A program made the translations under genes and the position numbers. Shown one piece after another: positions 1 to 7,529 of a stretch of DNA of 12,331 bases. The DNA comes from Verrucomicrobiota bacterium (lineage in GTDB: Bacteria > Verrucomicrobiota > Kiritimatiellia > Kiritimatiellales > Pontiellaceae), in contig DOEU01000049.1 in the NCBI GenBank assembly GCA_003532555.1, positions 1 to 12,331 on the forward strand, read 5' to 3'. The notes under the pieces were generated by a model. The model did no database searches, was not told the origin of the DNA, and saw only the letters and a list, made by a program, of their open reading frames with translations. The number at the start of each line of letters is the position of its first letter. Position 1 is the stretch's first letter.

Positions 1-1385
1 TCATATGATTGTAATAAAATGTTTGGCTTATTCTCTTCATTCCATGTATTCCAAAGTTCAGCTAAATCATCCATATCCCTTGAGTTACCGATCATATTTA
101 TCTTTTCGAATGGATCAGAATGCATGTCGTACATCTCAAGAGTGCTATCATTCCATTCACGTTTTAAGAATTTAGTATTTACAGTGCGTATGGCCCAACA
201 TGCACCCTCAGATTCTCTCCAAAATAAAGCTTCATGTGGCGAATCAGTGTTATTACCTTTTATGAAGGGAATAATATTAACACCGTCAAAATCGTAATTT
301 TCTAAGTTGCCGCCTGCAACAGATATTAATGTAGGTGTGATATCAAGTGCAGATATAAGGCCGTCATATTTGACTCCACTATTTAATCCGTCTCGCCAAT
401 GAATTATGAATGGCACATGAATTCCACCCTCAAGAAAAGATCCTTTACCTCCAGTGAATGGTTTGTTATTTGCCCAATTTTCAGATTCATGCCCAGGTTT
501 AGGTGCTACCCCACCATTATCCGAAAGAAAGATAATAAGAGTATTATCAAATTTGCCCGATTCTTCTAGGGCATCTATAACAGATCCAATACCTTGATCC
601 ATCTCATCGATCATCGCAGCATATACGCGTCGATTCCAATCATCAATATGCTGATACTCAGCAATCGTCTCTTCCGGTGCCTCCAAAGGCGTATGAGGGG
701 CATTATATGAAATATATAAGCAAAATGGTTCTTCGCTCTCATTTACAAATCGCACGGCATCTTGACTTAGCTCTCGCGTCAAATACTGATTAAACTCAGC
801 GGTATTATCATTGCGAACCAAAGGAAGAAAGCAACCTTCGTTAGCAGTGTAATGCGGCAAGCCATTCTCTTGTAAAAGTGGATGAGTAGAGGTAACCCCA
901 CTTGGAAAATATGTATGCCCGCCAGATAAAAAACCATAGAAGTAATCAAAACCGCGATTATTTGGATGAAATGGTGGCGCAGCACCTAGATGCCACTTTC
1001 CAATAATCCCCGTTCGATACCCAAATTCTTTTAAATGATTTGCAAATGTTTTTTCAGAAAGAGGTAATCCCATTTTTAAATCATAAGGTGAATAAGAACA
1101 ATTTATCTCCATACCGAATCGCGCCTGATAACGACCTGTAATCAAACCAGCTCTAGACGGACCACAATAAGGATGAGTAACGTAACCGTTATTACAAATC
1201 ACTCCATTCAAAGCCAGATCATCTAATCGAGGAGTATGAATCTCCTTTGAGCCTGTAAATCCAACATCTCCATATCCCAAATCATCAGCTAGAATAACCA
1301 AAATATTGGGAAGATTTATACCTGCTCTAGATATAGAAAACTGGGAACTAAATAAGATTAGAATAAAGAAAACAACCCTACTCAT
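1..1385 (-). CDS. S1-family sulfatase, Cys-type, 3' end outside the window
   Basis: The frame is open from an ATG at 1385-1383 to the window edge, giving 461 codons with no stop, so only the C-terminal tail is missing. Residues 1-21 (MSRVVFFILILF...) look like a Sec signal peptide. The metal-binding start 'ILADDLGYGDVG' puts Asp34-Asp35 in place. C-G-P-S-R at residues 74-78 is the canonical signature in which Cys74 is converted to formylglycine. Lys130 and His132 (GKWHLG), His231 (APHTP) and Asp289-Asn290 (SDNGG) supply the rest of the usual active site. It should hydrolyse a sulfate ester on a sugar, outside the cytoplasm. Its start lies 8 bases inside the SGNH gene, behind a good ribosome binding site, so the two are probably made together. 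Which sulfate position it removes cannot be told from sequence. The family call is secure; the porphyran substrate is inferred from neighbours. Confidence 0.95.
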   Translation of the reverse strand, partial: MSRVVFFILILFSSQFSISRAGINLPNILVILADDLGYGDVGFTGSKEIHTPRLDDLALNGVICNNGYVTHPYCGPSRAGLITGRYQARFGMEINCSYSPYDLKMGLPLSEKTFANHLKEFGYRTGIIGKWHLGAAPPFHPNNRGFDYFYGFLSGGHTYFPSGVTSTHPLLQENGLPHYTANEGCFLPLVRNDNTAEFNQYLTRELSQDAVRFVNESEEPFCLYISYNAPHTPLEAPEETIAEYQHIDDWNRRVYAAMIDEMDQGIGSVIDALEESGKFDNTLIIFLSDNGGVAPKPGHESENWANNKPFTGGKGSFLEGGIHVPFIIHWRDGLNSGVKYDGLISALDITPTLISVAGGNLENYDFDGVNIIPFIKGNNTDSPHEALFWRESEGACWAIRTVNTKFLKREWNDSTLEMYDMHSDPFEKINMIGNSRDMDDLAELWNTWNEENKPNILLQSY

Positions 1386-2817
1386 TTTCAACCTCACGGA
1401 TTGGTATTAATTCAAATGTACGACATACAGGTTGAGCTTTCGCATATATGTCATTAGAGAGTTTATCTATTTTATCACGTAGAGCATAATAATGATCAAT
1501 ATTTTCAATATAATCTCTCAACACTCTCCTCATATATAACGTGAGAGATTTATCATTTTCTAGCATCCAATTAACTTCTTCTTTGCATAAATTAAAATCA
1601 GTTCGATCAATTTCTTTTTTCTTACGGAGCTGATTATCGCTCCAAATAATATTTCTTATTAATGATGAAATCCTAGCTCGTTTCTCACAGAGTTTCCAAA
1701 CGTCTTTCGCTTGGATTCCTTGTGGCGTGTTTGCATAGCTAGCTATATTTATGCCGCGATCTAATTCGTTTTTAGAAAAGATGCCAATATGAATCCCATC
1801 GACCTCTAATCTGTAGTGAGCGATATTAAGATTCTTAATGACCACTAATTCCTGATTCATTTCTTCTTCAAAAGGAACAATAAGTTTATACGGTTTATAT
1901 AAATCCACGGGATAAGGAATCGACCGCGCTTTATATTCGAATGAAATTCTTCCTTCTGGATCAGATTCTAAAATATTAATAACGCAATTATTATTCGTAA
2001 GCACTTCTAGCGTTTCAAAATTCAAAGCGAATTCAGAAACGGACCTGCCAATATTCTGAGATTTTAGAAATAAATAGGCCATTAACATATGACCTTGTAC
2101 TCCTGGGTGTACACGATCTAAACCGATAATTGAAAATGCAGGGTCAAATTCTTGTTGCACTTCATTAAGCTTAATCATTGGTGTGTTAAAATCTATTATC
2201 TCTATTTTTCTATCAGCAGATTCTTTATCAATGACTTCAACAGCCATACGACGAATCAAATCATTTTTACCAAAACCAAAATTATGGAGATTTTTTCGGG
2301 CATTCATATCTTGCATTGTTTGATCATATGGAGAGGACTTAATTAACCTGATCGGATTTATTTGAAGAAGTTCAAGTCTATCAATGATTTTTCCATAGTT
2401 ATCTCCAAACCATTGAATTCTTTGTTCAATTTTCCGCTCTAATTCTTGGGGAGATGAGGCATCATTAAATATAACACTACTTGCATCGTTCATACCAAGC
2501 ATAACCACTGCGGCTGTAGGTTCATAAGAGCGTACATCACTTTCCCATAAACCTTCTCCAAAGGATGAACATCGCTCTGCCGCCCCTTTTGCTGTATCAC
2601 CAGAAATACCGAGATTATATATTATAACATTCTTCTCAGGAAATCTTGTCGCATAGAAAGCTTGGACATACGTATGGAACATTCCTGCATGGGTGATACT
2701 ATCCCCAAGAAATACAACTCTATCATTAGATCTAAAACATGTATTTGAGATTGATGCTGTAACATTAAAACCAATCCAAAAGAGAAAGATCATTAGTTTT
2801 AATCTAACGTTTATCAT
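1378..2817 (-). CDS. SGNH/GDSL-family hydrolase (probable carbohydrate esterase), exported
   Basis: A 479-residue protein with a hydrophobic Sec-type leader at about residues 5-22. The SGNH blocks are all visible: block I 'FLGDSIT' with nucleophile Ser40; block II 'NLGISGDTA' with Gly70; block III 'LGMNDA' with Asn110; and block V 'GLDRVHPG' with Asp234 and His237. These make a serine esterase or lipase-type active site; in such gene clusters the family usually removes acetyl or other acyl groups from polysaccharide. After about residue 270 there is a likely beta-rich part (270-355), then a charged, helix-rich tail (360-479) that I cannot assign. The whole is about twice the length of a minimal SGNH domain. 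The ATG overlaps the upstream sulfatase stop in an ATGA (2814-2817), and no clear Shine-Dalgarno site precedes it, so translation probably depends on coupling. Family is certain; the substrate is inferred. Confidence 0.9.
   Translation of the reverse strand: MINVRLKLMIFLFWIGFNVTASISNTCFRSNDRVVFLGDSITHAGMFHTYVQAFYATRFPEKNVIIYNLGISGDTAKGAAERCSSFGEGLWESDVRSYEPTAAVVMLGMNDASSVIFNDASSPQELERKIEQRIQWFGDNYGKIIDRLELLQINPIRLIKSSPYDQTMQDMNARKNLHNFGFGKNDLIRRMAVEVIDKESADRKIEIIDFNTPMIKLNEVQQEFDPAFSIIGLDRVHPGVQGHMLMAYLFLKSQNIGRSVSEFALNFETLEVLTNNNCVINILESDPEGRISFEYKARSIPYPVDLYKPYKLIVPFEEEMNQELVVIKNLNIAHYRLEVDGIHIGIFSKNELDRGINIASYANTPQGIQAKDVWKLCEKRARISSLIRNIIWSDNQLRKKKEIDRTDFNLCKEEVNWMLENDKSLTLYMRRVLRDYIENIDHYYALRDKIDKLSNDIYAKAQPVCRTFELIPIREVENE
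1391..1395 (-). promoter_or_regulatory. Ribosome binding site of the downstream sulfatase
   Basis: The minus strand reads GAGGT, then five bases (TGAAA), then the ATG at 1385. This Shine-Dalgarno site lies inside the last codons of the SGNH gene. It supports the 1385 start, which overlaps the SGNH stop by 8 bases. Confidence 0.65.
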
Positions 2818-4352
2818 TGATTCAAAACCGTACTTACACCTGTCTCACGGATAGTAATATATTCATTTAATAGCATATCGACTAAATCTTTATGTTCTGG
2901 ATTAAAAATCTGATTATCGGCAACTCTTTCTTTCGGAGATTCATCTAAATCAAATAACTTAATGGGCTCCCAATAACTACATTTCCAATCACTCTGGATA
3001 ATCAATTTCCAAGGATCCTTACGATAAATAACTTCGCAGTTACTTCCTGCCTGAAGTAATAGGGATGTACGAAAATCACCTTCTTGTTTATCTAATAATA
3101 CTGGTAATAGATTTTTTGAATCAAGTGCTTCATTATCTGGAACCTGTGTCCCAACTACAGCTGCTAGTGTAGATAATAAGTCCGTATTAACTACGAGCTG
3201 ATCACTTGTAGTTTTCTTTTTAATTTTACTTGGCCAAGTTACTATAAATGGAGTCCTGTGACCTCCTTCTAAAGGCGAATTTTTAGCGCCAGCCCAGCCG
3301 CCTGAAGAATTATATCCAAGACCTTTGTCTTGAGGATCAATGTTAACTAAACCACCATTATCACTCATAAATATAATAAGAGTGTTGTGAAGAATATTGT
3401 TCTTTTCTAATGCATTGAGGATGCGCGCTACCTGACAGTCTAGGTCTACAACACAATCAAGATGAGGTGAAGGTGTACTGCCTGAAACCTGCCGACCATC
3501 AAAAAAATCTGGTGGACAATGAGGTAAATGTGGCATCGGAGAACAATAATATAAGAAAAAAGGCGCCTTTCCGGAACATTCATTAATAAATTTTACAGCT
3601 TTTGCTGAAATTAATTTACCGATGTTGCGTGCATCCCAATGTGAATCTCCAGCCCCCGGTCCCTTTGAGGTAATGTCTTTAGGATTGATTGCATTTTCTT
3701 TATTTAAAAATACTAATTTAGATTTCTTGTTTAATGGGTACCATTTTTTTTGTTGGTATACTGTGTATATGGGTCCCTGAATCCCACAAGGCAACATAAA
3801 GCTGTAATCAAAACCTAAATCAAGAGGATCACCCCCATAGATTTCTTTTAAATTCACTTGTTCAGGCCGAATGCTTTTTCCACTTCCCCTAAAAATAGCC
3901 GATCCATCTACTGATTTAAAATCACCACCTAAATGCCATTTCCCAATAAATCCTGTTTTATATCCAGCTGCCTGCACAACAGATCCTAGAGTCGCCTCAC
4001 CTTCTCTGAAAGGGCTTTCATTAAATGTGTTCCACACGCCCCACGGTGCTTTAGAACGATAATTGTTATTGCCACTCATCACACAATATCTTGTTGGAGA
4101 ACACAGTGATGTTGCTGAATGCCCGTCTGTGAACCACATGCCATTCTCAGCTAATGTATCAATGGATGGAGTCTCAAAAGCCGGATCTTTTTCCATAAAG
4201 TTTCGTACGTGGTAACTAATATCACCAAAGCCGACATCATCTGCCATTATCACTACAATATTGGGAGTATCATTATCAAATTGAGTCGCATTCGAATTTT
4301 GAGACAAACTGAATGTTATAAGTACAAGAAAGATGAAGTGCGAGTTTCTCAT
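2814..4352 (-). CDS. S1-family sulfatase, Cys-type, exported
   Basis: A complete 512-residue sulfatase. Residues 1-23 form a Sec-like signal peptide (hydrophobic FIFLVLITFSL core). Metal ligands Asp38-Asp39 lie in 'IMADDVGFGD'. The formylglycine signature is C-S-P-T-R at residues 84-88, with Cys84 modified and Thr replacing the commoner Ser. Lys138 and His140 (GKWHLGG), His275 (SPMPHLPH) and Asp331-Asn332 (SDNGG) complete the site. Length fits the family. Compared with the 1-1385 sulfatase it has a long insert between about residues 145 and 245, where substrate-pocket loops usually vary, so the two probably act on different sulfate positions or chain lengths. Start and stop overlap the GH86 and SGNH genes by 4 bases each (4349-4352 and 2814-2817). 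The protein needs a formylglycine-generating or anaerobic maturase that is not encoded in this window. Confidence 0.95.
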   Translation of the reverse strand: MRNSHFIFLVLITFSLSQNSNATQFDNDTPNIVVIMADDVGFGDISYHVRNFMEKDPAFETPSIDTLAENGMWFTDGHSATSLCSPTRYCVMSGNNNYRSKAPWGVWNTFNESPFREGEATLGSVVQAAGYKTGFIGKWHLGGDFKSVDGSAIFRGSGKSIRPEQVNLKEIYGGDPLDLGFDYSFMLPCGIQGPIYTVYQQKKWYPLNKKSKLVFLNKENAINPKDITSKGPGAGDSHWDARNIGKLISAKAVKFINECSGKAPFFLYYCSPMPHLPHCPPDFFDGRQVSGSTPSPHLDCVVDLDCQVARILNALEKNNILHNTLIIFMSDNGGLVNIDPQDKGLGYNSSGGWAGAKNSPLEGGHRTPFIVTWPSKIKKKTTSDQLVVNTDLLSTLAAVVGTQVPDNEALDSKNLLPVLLDKQEGDFRTSLLLQAGSNCEVIYRKDPWKLIIQSDWKCSYWEPIKLFDLDESPKERVADNQIFNPEHKDLVDMLLNEYITIRETGVSTVLNQ

Positions 4353-6319
4353 ATACTCTTTTTCTTAAATCCTGCACGCAAGACTACTGAACCTATTGCA
4401 CCTTCATTGTTATCAGAAAAAGCAATACTTATTAGATTCCGAGAAGTTAAATATTCGGTGTTTACCAACAAGATTTTTGTAGTTGCATACTCTTTATCTG
4501 TTAACCGCTCTGCACAATCTTCTAATGGCACATCTAATTCTTTTCCGTTTAATTTTATCACAGGGTTGTAATCAGATCCTATATTTCTAGTCAATCCGAC
4601 TCGCAACTGAGCATAGTCAAAACTATTTTTCTTGGGAATATCGATAATAAACTCTCCATCGGTAAGAGGAACTGCAACCTTATTCCCATAAAAAACTTCC
4701 TCATAAACTCGGCGATTCTCTCTAATATCTTGATCTTTTTTACAATGAATAAGAACTGCTTCTAACCCATTAATTTCTATCGAATTTATAGAAGATACAT
4801 CCTGCTCAGTGTAAAAACCGGTAAAATCTGTATTACGCCCAAGCCTTCTTAATTTTGCATTGCTAATCTCAAAACCCTTTAAACTCACTCGTTCTATGCC
4901 ATGGCTTAAATTATTAATAATTATAAAAAGCTCTTCACCCTTTACAAAGGCCCGAACTTGCAAATCTGGATCGTTCGATAATGCTTTTACTCTTCTACCT
5001 TCCACACCTCTAAAGAATCGGAAAAAATTAACCAGATGTGTTGATACTTCTCTTGATGTATCAGAGTAATCATACGGTACGTATAATTGCGCATAATATT
5101 TTTTATCCCACGCCCAAGATGTTGGGAGTACAAAAGGAACAGCCTTCTGTATTACATGTGGATGATCCATGAATGTTAGTGTATTCGCCATTATTGACTG
5201 AATCATCAATGTATTAACTATTGATCTCTTTTTTATTTCATTCTCAAAGGAATCCTCTTGGAAGTGTGCATTTGCTATCTCAGAAGCAATCGCTTCTCCA
5301 TCATATATTCCTTTAGCTCGTATGATGTATCCACCATGTTCGCTTAAAACGATCTTCTTCTCTTCACCAAATTCTTTGTAAGCATAATTTTGAACTAAAT
5401 CTAATATTCCCTCCAGTGGCAACCCTGATTGAATACGCCCATGAAACTCATTTCCATTCCATCTGAAAAAATCATATGCATGAAAAGAATAAAAATCCAT
5501 GTCACCATCTGTTTCATCCATAAAATATTTCAAACCTGAAAATAATCGATAATTATCTCTGTAAAAATAAGCTACAGACAAGCATGGCCCTCCAACTTGG
5601 ACTTCCGGAGTTAAAGCACTCACGGCATTTTTTGTCTTTACGTGCCAATTAACTAAGTGAGGATCTGTCCAGAATTCCCAATGAGGCTCATTAAGCGGTT
5701 CGAAATAGGCCGGACGATCAAAATCAGTGAAATTGTACTTCAGTATAGATGCTGCCAACTCTGCCGCTGCATCTAAATTTTTTGGGAGCCATTCCGGGGT
5801 ACCATGATAATTGGATGAGCCTTTAAAATATTTACCCATGTAGGCGGGGTATTTGTTGTGATTACCATGACATGCAACATCAAGATTAGGCCCCATCGCA
5901 CCTCTGAATAAATCTGACTCCCTTGAGGGGCTATATAGTTTTAGTTTTGTTAGATCAGCGAATCCAGGTCTAGATTTATCCTCAGATAAATCAGTAGCCC
6001 ATCTCGAAAGACACCCAAGCCTCCTGCCAAAATAGGTCCCAAAATCTGTAATTAGCTCAGAATATATTTTTTGAGAATTTCGTATATCGAAACCACTTCC
6101 ATGATCACATAGATTGAAATACTTTTTTCTATCAAGATGTGAATAACCGCCTATAAAACGGGTCACGTTAGGTTGAATCAAAACTTGAGCAATAGATTCA
6201 TTATAATATACAGAAACTTCAGTACTGTTATTAATTGCTGTATTAGATTGCCCAAATCCGCTTTGTAAAAAAAAACTGATTATAGCGACCAAATAGAATT
6301 TATTAAACCAATAGCTCAT
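4349..6319 (-). CDS. GH86-type endo-beta-agarase / beta-porphyranase, exported
   Basis: A 656-residue secreted enzyme that I recognise as GH86-like. GH86 enzymes are retaining endo-hydrolases that cut beta-1,4 bonds in agarose or porphyran. Residues 1-23 are a signal peptide (YLVAIISFFLQSGFG). The TIM barrel spans roughly 45-400. 'FEPLNEPHWEF' gives Asn210-Glu211, the expected acid/base, and 'IVLSEHGG' gives Glu327, the expected nucleophile; 'DFYSFHAYDF' (275-284) is another barrel-strand motif. Residues 400-650 appear to form two beta-sandwich domains, the last containing 'LRVGLTRNIGSDYNP' (about 570-590). The start is supported by AAAGGA just upstream. The gene lies 22 bases after the propeller enzyme and overlaps the next sulfatase in an ATGA. 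A position among sulfatases favours porphyran over plain agarose, but that is inference. An uncharacterised GH86 relative with another galactan substrate is the main alternative. Confidence 0.85.
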   Translation of the reverse strand: MSYWFNKFYLVAIISFFLQSGFGQSNTAINNSTEVSVYYNESIAQVLIQPNVTRFIGGYSHLDRKKYFNLCDHGSGFDIRNSQKIYSELITDFGTYFGRRLGCLSRWATDLSEDKSRPGFADLTKLKLYSPSRESDLFRGAMGPNLDVACHGNHNKYPAYMGKYFKGSSNYHGTPEWLPKNLDAAAELAASILKYNFTDFDRPAYFEPLNEPHWEFWTDPHLVNWHVKTKNAVSALTPEVQVGGPCLSVAYFYRDNYRLFSGLKYFMDETDGDMDFYSFHAYDFFRWNGNEFHGRIQSGLPLEGILDLVQNYAYKEFGEEKKIVLSEHGGYIIRAKGIYDGEAIASEIANAHFQEDSFENEIKKRSIVNTLMIQSIMANTLTFMDHPHVIQKAVPFVLPTSWAWDKKYYAQLYVPYDYSDTSREVSTHLVNFFRFFRGVEGRRVKALSNDPDLQVRAFVKGEELFIIINNLSHGIERVSLKGFEISNAKLRRLGRNTDFTGFYTEQDVSSINSIEINGLEAVLIHCKKDQDIRENRRVYEEVFYGNKVAVPLTDGEFIIDIPKKNSFDYAQLRVGLTRNIGSDYNPVIKLNGKELDVPLEDCAERLTDKEYATTKILLVNTEYLTSRNLISIAFSDNNEGAIGSVVLRAGFKKKSI

Positions 6320-6323
6320 ATCA

Positions 6324-6329
6324 TCCTTT
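6324..6329 (-). promoter_or_regulatory. Ribosome binding site of the GH86 gene
   Basis: The minus strand reads AAAGGA, followed by four bases and the ATG at 6319-6317. It lies in the 22-base gap after the propeller gene stop (6342-6344) and is one of the two clearest Shine-Dalgarno sites in the window. Confidence 0.65.
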
Positions 6330-6341
6330 ATGAATTCTTAT

Positions 6342-7460
6342 TTAGTCATTTATTTTTAAGATGACGCCAGAAGATAAATTATATAAACCTCCCTGAAATG
6401 CACTAAAGATATATTCAGGCCTACCTTTATTAATAAGTAACTGGGGGCGTTCAAAACGACCCTCTCGGTTAAAGACCTGAGACTCTAAAATCCCTTTTGA
6501 ATCTTCGTTGAAGTATTTTCCTGCATTTTGGAAAGCTACTTTTGGATCAGACCAATTTAATCCATCACTTGATTCAAAATATAAACCGTAATCATGATTC
6601 CAATAACCCATATCTCGCATAATCATTTTAAAAGTTCCATTTTCAATCCAAACATAGGCATCTTCACTTTCAGCATTATGTCCAATATTGGTAAGATCCA
6701 TAACAGGAGAATTACCAATCTTCTTCCATGGTCCAGCAAGACTCTTCGCAGTTGCTAATCCATATTGTCGAGTTGTTTTAATACCATCTCCATGGATTAG
6801 ATCGTAATCCCAGTCATTAATGGACCAGCTTTTGTAATATAACCATAGATCACCATTAGGATGGTGAACGAATGCTGGATTAGTTGTACAAGCAGAATCC
6901 CAAGCAGCAGGGTCTGAATCTGGTAAAATAATTGGCTGATCTTTTCTCTCCCATGGCCCATCTAACGAATCAGAGATCGCTATTCCAATTCTTTTAGAAT
7001 ATACAGTACCATCAGATGCTCCCATGTAGAAAAGAACATACTTTTCTCCAACCTTGTGAATAGTTGGGTTATGACAACTACCTCCATCCCACCAATTACC
7101 CCCACGAGGTGCTAATGCAACATCGACAGTTTCATATGGACCTTCCGGACTATCACTTACAGCATGTGCAATCTCACAAGAAGTTAACCACCCTCCAAAT
7201 CCAACTTCTTTTTTCCAGCGAGAATGAAATACATGAACTTTTCCATCGGGTCCATATATCGGCGAACAACACCATACAAAATAATTTGGATTCTCAAGAA
7301 TCCTACCAACTCCAGTTATATTTTCTGAAAAGTCAGCAAACTTCACCGGTAATGCTTGTTGTAAATCAGAATTTTGGATTTCTGAAAAACTATGGGGCAA
7401 GAAAGATGCTCCTGACACTCCTAAACCTGTATGTATAAATGATCGTCTCGATATGTTCAT
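6342..7460 (-). CDS. Five-bladed beta-propeller glycoside hydrolase (GH43/GH117-like), Tat signal
   Basis: Starting at the ATG at 7460 the protein has 372 residues and opens with a twin-arginine signal, 'SRRSFIHTG' at residues 4-12. The frame stays open a little further to a TTG at 7496, but those 12 extra residues would bury the Tat motif and have no ribosome site, so I prefer 7460. Five repeated strand starts mark the blades: C-C-S-P (64-67), C-H-N-P (129-132), T-T-N-P (192-195), S-E-D-A (265-268) and E-R-P (337-339). This is the layout of the GH43/32/62/117/130 propeller superfamily. Unlike GH43, there is no Asp-Pro in blade 1. Likely catalytic or substrate residues include Glu264, Glu266, Asp267 and Glu337. 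It probably trims oligosaccharides from the galactan; an exo-acting 3,6-anhydro-galactosidase role like GH117 is attractive but unproven. The fold is fairly safe, the reaction is not. Confidence 0.8.
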   Translation of the reverse strand: MNISRRSFIHTGLGVSGASFLPHSFSEIQNSDLQQALPVKFADFSENITGVGRILENPNYFVWCCSPIYGPDGKVHVFHSRWKKEVGFGGWLTSCEIAHAVSDSPEGPYETVDVALAPRGGNWWDGGSCHNPTIHKVGEKYVLFYMGASDGTVYSKRIGIAISDSLDGPWERKDQPIILPDSDPAAWDSACTTNPAFVHHPNGDLWLYYKSWSINDWDYDLIHGDGIKTTRQYGLATAKSLAGPWKKIGNSPVMDLTNIGHNAESEDAYVWIENGTFKMIMRDMGYWNHDYGLYFESSDGLNWSDPKVAFQNAGKYFNEDSKGILESQVFNREGRFERPQLLINKGRPEYIFSAFQGGLYNLSSGVILKIND

Positions 7461-7529
7461 AATAGAAGCTAAATATACTATCAAATCGTATTCCAAGCGA
7501 ATAAAGAATCTATTTTAAAATTATCGAAT
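7461..7529 (-). promoter_or_regulatory. Longest intergenic gap (69 bases), possible internal promoter
   Basis: This AT-rich gap between the double sulfatase stop (7530-7532) and the propeller ATG is the only non-coding space large enough for a promoter. It contains a short AT palindrome (AATTTTAAAATA, about 7510-7521). A weak TTGGAA / TATATT pair lies at about 7472-7496, but its spacing is only 15 bases. No inverted repeat with a T-run is visible, so there is no sign of a terminator. It coincides with the region where base composition changes. Promoter activity is a guess. Confidence 0.2.

Noticed and set aside
19..297. Open frame on the plus strand of 92 codons.
   Set aside because: It is antisense to the C-terminal part of the truncated sulfatase, whose minus-strand frame carries conserved motifs; the plus-strand product has no recognisable feature.
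779..985. Small hydrophobic minus-strand frame (68 codons) resembling a membrane peptide.
   Set aside because: It is an out-of-frame reading inside the truncated sulfatase, which is intact in its own frame through this stretch.
4209..4571. Plus-strand frame of 120 codons spanning the GH86/sulfatase junction.
   Set aside because: It lies opposite two well-supported genes and has no ribosome site or protein-like motif; a shadow frame.
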